DNA from: Mycobacterium europaeum
Lineage (GTDB): Bacteria; Actinomycetota; Actinomycetes; Mycobacteriales; Mycobacteriaceae
Direction: 5' to 3'
NCBI RefSeq assembly: GCF_002102155.1
Contig: NZ_LQOU01000016.1
Coordinates: 62,001 to 126,000, forward strand
DNA: 64,000 nt
The notes beneath the pieces are model-generated. The model saw only the letters and a program-made list of their open reading frames with translations, had not been told where the DNA came from and searched no databases. Numbering within the stretch: the first letter of the stretch is position 1; each line of letters opens with the position of its first letter. A program made the position numbers and the translations under genes. Shown here one piece after another: positions 59,857 through 64,000 of this stretch.

Positions 59857-60477
59857 ATGACAGCTTCCGACCTCGGAAGGCCCGCCGCGTCGGCTCGCGA
59901 GCGCATCTTGACCTCGGCGTATGACCTGTTCAGCCGGCGCGGGGTCCGTGCTGTCGGCACCGAAGAAGTGATCGAGCGGGCCGGGGTCGCAAAGGCCACG
60001 CTGTACCGCCACTTCGCCACCAAGAACGACCTGGTGCTGGCCGTGCTGCAGCGGCGCGAGGAATTGTGGACGCACGGGCTGATCGACGAACAGTCCCGGC
60101 AGCGCGGCGAGACGCCCGAGGAACAGTTGCTGGCGATCTTCGACGTCATGCACGAGTGGATCCAGCTGCGCGACGGCTACGAAGGCTGCTCGTTCATCAA
60201 CGTGCTGCTCGAGCTCGGACCCGAATCCCCCGCCGGACAGGCCTGCATCACCCACATCGAGCACGTCCGCGACATCCTGCGTCACCGCGCCGTCGCGGCG
60301 GGGCTGGCCGACGTCGAGGACTTCGCCTCGTCGTGGCACATCCTCATGAAGGGCGCCATCGTGCTGGCGGCCGTGGGTGATTCGGATGCGGCGTTGCGCG
60401 CCCGCAGGATGGCCGTCGCACTGATCGAAGAGCACCGGCCGGTCGCGCCGGAGGACGTCGGCGAGGCGGCAAGCTAG
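59857..60477 (+). CDS. TetR-family regulator
   Basis: 206 aa. HTH: ILTSAYDLFSRRGVRAVGTE, VAKATLYRHFATK. Second ATG (59857) preferred; ATG 59842 possible. Operator just upstream suggests autorepression. Confidence 0.88.
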   Translation: MTASDLGRPAASARERILTSAYDLFSRRGVRAVGTEEVIERAGVAKATLYRHFATKNDLVLAVLQRREELWTHGLIDEQSRQRGETPEEQLLAIFDVMHEWIQLRDGYEGCSFINVLLELGPESPAGQACITHIEHVRDILRHRAVAAGLADVEDFASSWHILMKGAIVLAAVGDSDAALRARRMAVALIEEHRPVAPEDVGEAAS

Positions 60478-60487
60478 CCGCCGGCGG

Positions 60488-61153
60488 TCACGCGGCGTCG
60501 GCCGCGGTGCTGCCGGCCTTGCGGTAGTGCTCGGCCTCGAGTTCGGCGATGGCCCGCGACGTGCGCTCGCGCAGTGCGAAGGCGGCGATCAGACCGAAGA
60601 CGATGGCGATGACGAGCGCGATCCAGGAGAACCGCTCCATCCAGCGCTCCGCGGCCATCCCGGCGAAATACACCAGTGCGGTGGTGCCGCCGGCCCAGCA
60701 GATGGCGCCCGAGACGTTGGCCACCAGGAAGCGCGGGTAATGCATCTTCAACGCTCCGGCCAGCGGCCCGGCGAAGATCCGCAGCAGCGCGATGAAGCGG
60801 CCGAAGAAGACCGCCCGAACTCCCCAGCGGTTGAACAACTTTTCGGCCAACGCGACGTGTCCGGGACCGAAATGTTTGGGGAACCGCCGGCCCAGGCGGT
60901 CGAAGAGCGGCATGCCGAACCGGCGACCGATCGCGTAGCCGATCGAGTCGCCGATGACGGCGCCGATCACCGCCGCGACCCCGACACCGACGGGGTTGAC
61001 CGGCAGGTCGTCGTGCGACGACATCAGCGCGGCGCTGACCAGAATGATCTCTCCGGGGAGGGGGATGCCCAGGCTCTCCAGCCCGACCACACCGCCGACC
61101 ACCAGGTAGACCGCGAGCGGCGGGATCGCGTGCAGCAAAACCTCCACATCCAT
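60488..61153 (-). CDS. dedA: DedA-family membrane protein (Rv2637-like)
   Basis: 221 aa; LPGEIILVSAAL, GDSIGYAIGRRFG and FFGRFIALLRIFAGPLAG are DedA motifs. Lipid scramblase-type protein of the inner membrane. Ends 10 bp from the TetR stop. Confidence 0.9.
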   Translation of the reverse strand: MDVEVLLHAIPPLAVYLVVGGVVGLESLGIPLPGEIILVSAALMSSHDDLPVNPVGVGVAAVIGAVIGDSIGYAIGRRFGMPLFDRLGRRFPKHFGPGHVALAEKLFNRWGVRAVFFGRFIALLRIFAGPLAGALKMHYPRFLVANVSGAICWAGGTTALVYFAGMAAERWMERFSWIALVIAIVFGLIAAFALRERTSRAIAELEAEHYRKAGSTAADAA

Positions 61154-61189
61154 GCGTCCAGGATGCCTGACCGCCCGGCGGAACGCGCC

Positions 61190-62029
61190 CTAAACCCTCC
61201 GGTTCGCGCCGGCCGGCCTGCTCGGCGCGCTGAGGCTCTCCAGTCGCGGGCGTTTGGGTTCCCGGCCGTCGGCCGAGGACATGCCGCGCAGCCGCCGCCA
61301 GATCCACGGGAAGAAGCTGTCCTGCGTCCACCGCAGCTGCTCGTAAGCGCCGCTACTGAGCGACCGCCTCCTGGCGCCGGCGCTGGCGTGGGCCCAATCG
61401 TGGTTGCTCCCAGGAAGATTCAGGGCCTCGGCGGCCGCGGCGGCGAACAGCATGTGCCCCTTGCTGGAGGCGTGCACCCGGTCGACGGCCCAGGTGTCCA
61501 GCTCGCGCATCGACGGCGCGTTGTACAGGTCGACCAGCCCGAACCCGTAGCGGTCGGCGGCCGCCGTGATCGCGGCGTTGATGCGGGCCAGACGCCCCGA
61601 CACCAGCCGCCCGAGCGGGAGGAACTGCGCAACGTTCGGGAAGGTCGTCGTCACCACCGTCGCGCCGGACCTGGCCAGCGCGGCGTAGACGTACTCCAGG
61701 TCGGCCAGGGCGGGGCCGAACGAGCGGCCCGGCTGAATGACGTCGTTCATCCCGGCGCACACGGTGATCAGGTCCGGCCGCATCGCCAGCGCCTGCGGGA
61801 CCTGCTCGTACAGGACGTCGGCGATCCGCTTGCCGCGGATCGCCAGGTTGGCGTAGTGCAGGCCCGGATAGAGCGAATCGAGCATGACGGCGAGCCGGTC
61901 GGCGAATCCCAGGAGGCCCACGACGTCGTCGCCGTCCCACAGGCCCTCGGTCTGGCTGTCCCCGATGGCGACGTAACGGCGATACCCGAACGGAATAGCC
62001 CCGCGCACGAAGCCGAGAATAATAGCCAT
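61190..62029 (-). CDS. SGNH/GDSL hydrolase
   Basis: 279 aa. Block I VAIGDSQTEG (Ser), GMNDVI, and VHASSKGH (His) with Asp ahead. Esterase or lipase-type; start ATG 62029. Confidence 0.85.
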   Translation of the reverse strand: MAIILGFVRGAIPFGYRRYVAIGDSQTEGLWDGDDVVGLLGFADRLAVMLDSLYPGLHYANLAIRGKRIADVLYEQVPQALAMRPDLITVCAGMNDVIQPGRSFGPALADLEYVYAALARSGATVVTTTFPNVAQFLPLGRLVSGRLARINAAITAAADRYGFGLVDLYNAPSMRELDTWAVDRVHASSKGHMLFAAAAAEALNLPGSNHDWAHASAGARRRSLSSGAYEQLRWTQDSFFPWIWRRLRGMSSADGREPKRPRLESLSAPSRPAGANRRV

Positions 62030-62105
62030 CGCCGCCCCGGTGTGGGAAGCATGGCCACCCACTCTCCTGCTCAGAACCGCGGCCGGTGGACTAGCGTCGT
62101 TGAGC

Positions 62106-63197
62106 ATGGCTATGCCTTTGAAGGGCAACGGGATTCGCATCGGTCGTCGGGCGAGCGTCGCGTTCGGTGTCTTCGTCGCCCTGGCCGTGTCCGCGGCGGG
62201 GTTGCTGTGGGCCAAGTGGGCGCCCTACGCGGCGAAGGCCGCCGCCGCTCACCGGAGCCGCCACTGGTCCGGATCGAGCATCCTCACCGCAGGTGGCGTG
62301 CACGCCGGGGACCGCCCGACTTGGCACGCCGCCGCGACGTTCTTCCACGCATACGTGTCGTCGATCTGGCCGGCGCTGATCGTGGCGCTGCTGATCAGCG
62401 CCTCGGTGCAGGCGTTGCTGCCCCGGTCATGGCTGCCGCGCGCGTTGAACCGTCGAGGGGCGGTCTCCAGCGGGCTGGCCGCCGGGCTTGCGGGCATGCC
62501 GTCGATGATGTGCGCGTGTTGCACCGCGCCGGTCGCCGTCACCTTGCGGCGCAACGGCATCACGCCCGCGGCGGCCGTCGCCTACTGGCTGGCGAACCCG
62601 TTGCTCAACCCGGCGGTGCTGGTGTTCCTGTTCTTCGTCGCGCCCTGGCAATGGACGCTGACCAGGATGGTCGTCGGGGTCGCCACGGTGCTCGGCGTCG
62701 CGGCTTCGGTGGGATGGGTCTCGCGCAGGTCCGGCGGTGAGCCCATCCCGGCGGGAACGCTCGCGGCGGCTGACGACGACGAGCCCGCGGGGCGGGCGCG
62801 CAGGTTCGTGCGGGCCCTGCTGTCTCTGTGCCTGTTCCTGCTGCCCGAGTACGCCGTGCTGGTGCTGCTCGCGGGGGCGCTGCGGGGCTGGCTGCTCAGC
62901 TTGGGCCAGCCGGCGCACCACGGACTGCTCCCGGGCCTTGTGCTGGTGCTGGTCGTCGCGGTCGCCGGGACGCTGATGGTCATCCCGACGGCGGGGGAGA
63001 TTCCGATCCTGCAGGGGCTGGCCCTGCTGGGCGCGTCGTCGGGGACGATCGGCGCGCTGCTGATCACCCTCCCTGCGGTGAGCGCTCCGGGTGCCGCCAT
63101 GGTCGCCCGCAGCTTCGGCTGGCGGGCCGTCGCAACCACGACGGCCGTGGTGATCGCGGCGGGACTGCTCGGGGCGGGCGTCCTCAGCTTGCTGTGA
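62106..63197 (+). CDS. Permease (DUF318/ArsP-like)
   Basis: 363 aa, eight or more helices; CACCTAPVAVTLRRNG is the Cys motif of this group, with a related IPTAGEIPILQGLALLG in the second half. May export a metalloid or small anion. Confidence 0.82.
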   Translation: MAMPLKGNGIRIGRRASVAFGVFVALAVSAAGLLWAKWAPYAAKAAAAHRSRHWSGSSILTAGGVHAGDRPTWHAAATFFHAYVSSIWPALIVALLISASVQALLPRSWLPRALNRRGAVSSGLAAGLAGMPSMMCACCTAPVAVTLRRNGITPAAAVAYWLANPLLNPAVLVFLFFVAPWQWTLTRMVVGVATVLGVAASVGWVSRRSGGEPIPAGTLAAADDDEPAGRARRFVRALLSLCLFLLPEYAVLVLLAGALRGWLLSLGQPAHHGLLPGLVLVLVVAVAGTLMVIPTAGEIPILQGLALLGASSGTIGALLITLPAVSAPGAAMVARSFGWRAVATTTAVVIAAGLLGAGVLSLL

Positions 63198-63238
63198 GTC
63201 GCAACCCGCGCGGGTGGTCCTTGGGTACGTTCACTGTC

Positions 63239-64000
63239 ATGCCGAGGAAGCGTGACCGGGACGCCGAGGTGCCCGCCGCCGACTCGCTTGCGCCCCAGTA
63301 CCCGATCGAGTCCGTCGACAACGCCCTCAAGCTGTTGCTGCTGTTGGGCGAACGACCCGAGATCCGGTTGAGCGAGGCGACCCGCTACCTCGGCGTGGCG
63401 TCGTCCACCGCGCACCGGCTGCTGGCGATGCTGGCCTACCGCGGGTTCGTCCGGCAAGACCCGGTGTCAAAGGCCTATCTGCCGGGGCCGTCGTTGACCG
63501 GGGTGGCGTTCGCGATCTTCGGCCGCGTCGACATCCAGCGGACCGCCATGCCGATCATGCGACGCCTGAGCGAACAGCTGCGCGAAACCGTTCACGTCGG
63601 GATGCTCGACGGCGCCGGCGTCCGCTTTGTCGCCGCGGTGGAGGGCCCGGCGGCGGTGCGGGTGGCGTCCCGGTTGGGCCGCACCCTGCCCGCGCACTGC
63701 ACTTCGACGGGCAAGGTCATGCTGGCGCAGCTGCCCGAACCGGAGCTGCGCCAGCTGCTGCCGCACGAGCGGCTGGAACGCATCACGCCGTCCTCGATCG
63801 GTACCCGCACCGAGCTGGAGGCCGAGCTCGCCGCCATCCGCGAGCGCGGGTACGCGATCAATCGCGAGGAGAGCGAGGAGGGCGTGGCCTCGGTCGCGGT
63901 CCCCATACCCACACGGGCCCCGGGTTTGCGGCTCGCGCTCAACGCCGCCGCGCCCCAAAACCGGCTGGACATTTCCGGGTATGGCGCGGTGGCGGCCGCA
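63239..64000 (+). CDS. IclR-family regulator (3' end outside window)
   Basis: Opens at ATG 63239 and runs off the end. HTH: LSEATRYLGVASSTAHRLL; effector domain STGKVMLAQLPE and INREESEEGVASVAVP. Leaderless: TACGTT at 63226-63231. Confidence 0.88.
   Translation, partial: MPRKRDRDAEVPAADSLAPQYPIESVDNALKLLLLLGERPEIRLSEATRYLGVASSTAHRLLAMLAYRGFVRQDPVSKAYLPGPSLTGVAFAIFGRVDIQRTAMPIMRRLSEQLRETVHVGMLDGAGVRFVAAVEGPAAVRVASRLGRTLPAHCTSTGKVMLAQLPEPELRQLLPHERLERITPSSIGTRTELEAELAAIRERGYAINREESEEGVASVAVPIPTRAPGLRLALNAAAPQNRLDISGYGAVAAA

Noticed and set aside
60474..61331. 285-codon minus-strand frame over dedA
   Set aside because: Shadow of dedA; the DedA motifs are in the other frame.

Overview
The window is high-GC DNA from a slow-growing mycobacterium, most like the M. 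avium complex. This rests on GTG/TTG starts, many promoters whose -10 hexamer lies 6-7 nt before the start codon (leaderless transcripts), DUF732 secreted proteins, a PknK-type kinase, and a block matching the M. tuberculosis order Rv2672-Rv2667 (hydrolase, RibD, AFG1 ATPase, GNAT, exported protein, ClpC2). Near the right end there are homologues of Rv2638 (STAS) and Rv2637 (DedA). The species cannot be fixed from sequence alone.

Layout. 1-12.7 kb: core chromosome, namely the Rv2672-Rv2667 block, DUF732 proteins, an AgcS alanine/sodium symporter, a CtaG-like protein, a CDF transporter and small exported proteins. 12.7-20.7 kb: accessory segment with a 28-bp perfect palindrome, an FkbM methyltransferase, an alpha/beta-hydrolase (DUF1023-like) toxin candidate followed by a lipoprotein, the frameshifted remnant of a second such hydrolase followed by its own lipoprotein, and a run of small membrane proteins after an EspC-like stub.

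20,991-40,051: a ~19-kb integrated element bounded by 23-bp direct repeats that are the 3' end of tRNA-Val(GAC), the tRNA family and locus type used by phiRv2 in M. tuberculosis. It carries a tyrosine integrase, an excisionase-like HTH protein, a RepA/RecA-like ATPase whose 3' end opens an array of 24-bp palindromes (GTGTCCC-N10-GGGACAC), a WhiB-like protein, a chain of overlapping small genes, a few phage-structural-looking genes, a HicA-like/HTH toxin-antitoxin pair, a 1598-aa tape-measure protein with an embedded NlpC/P60-type domain, a frameshifted tail-like protein, DUF732 proteins and a second tyrosine recombinase. No large terminase, portal or major capsid gene is visible, so it is a decayed prophage or a satellite-like element that keeps tail and replication functions.

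40.0-44 kb: four tRNA genes (Val-GAC, Cys, Gly, Val-CAC) and PknK. 44-51.6 kb: accessory genes: an IS3-type remnant, cupin, TetR regulator, hemerythrin, a class II glutamine amidotransferase next to an ATP-grasp ligase, and an Acg-type nitroreductase. 51.7-64 kb: acyl-CoA/lipid metabolism (enoyl-CoA hydratase, MBL hydrolase, FadD ligase, SDR), catalase-like peroxidase, transporters, a carboxylate-amine ligase pseudogene, STAS protein, TetR, DedA, SGNH hydrolase, permease, and an IclR regulator cut by the window end.

Three probable genes are broken only at homopolymer runs (G6, G12, C7), so some frameshifts may be sequencing errors.
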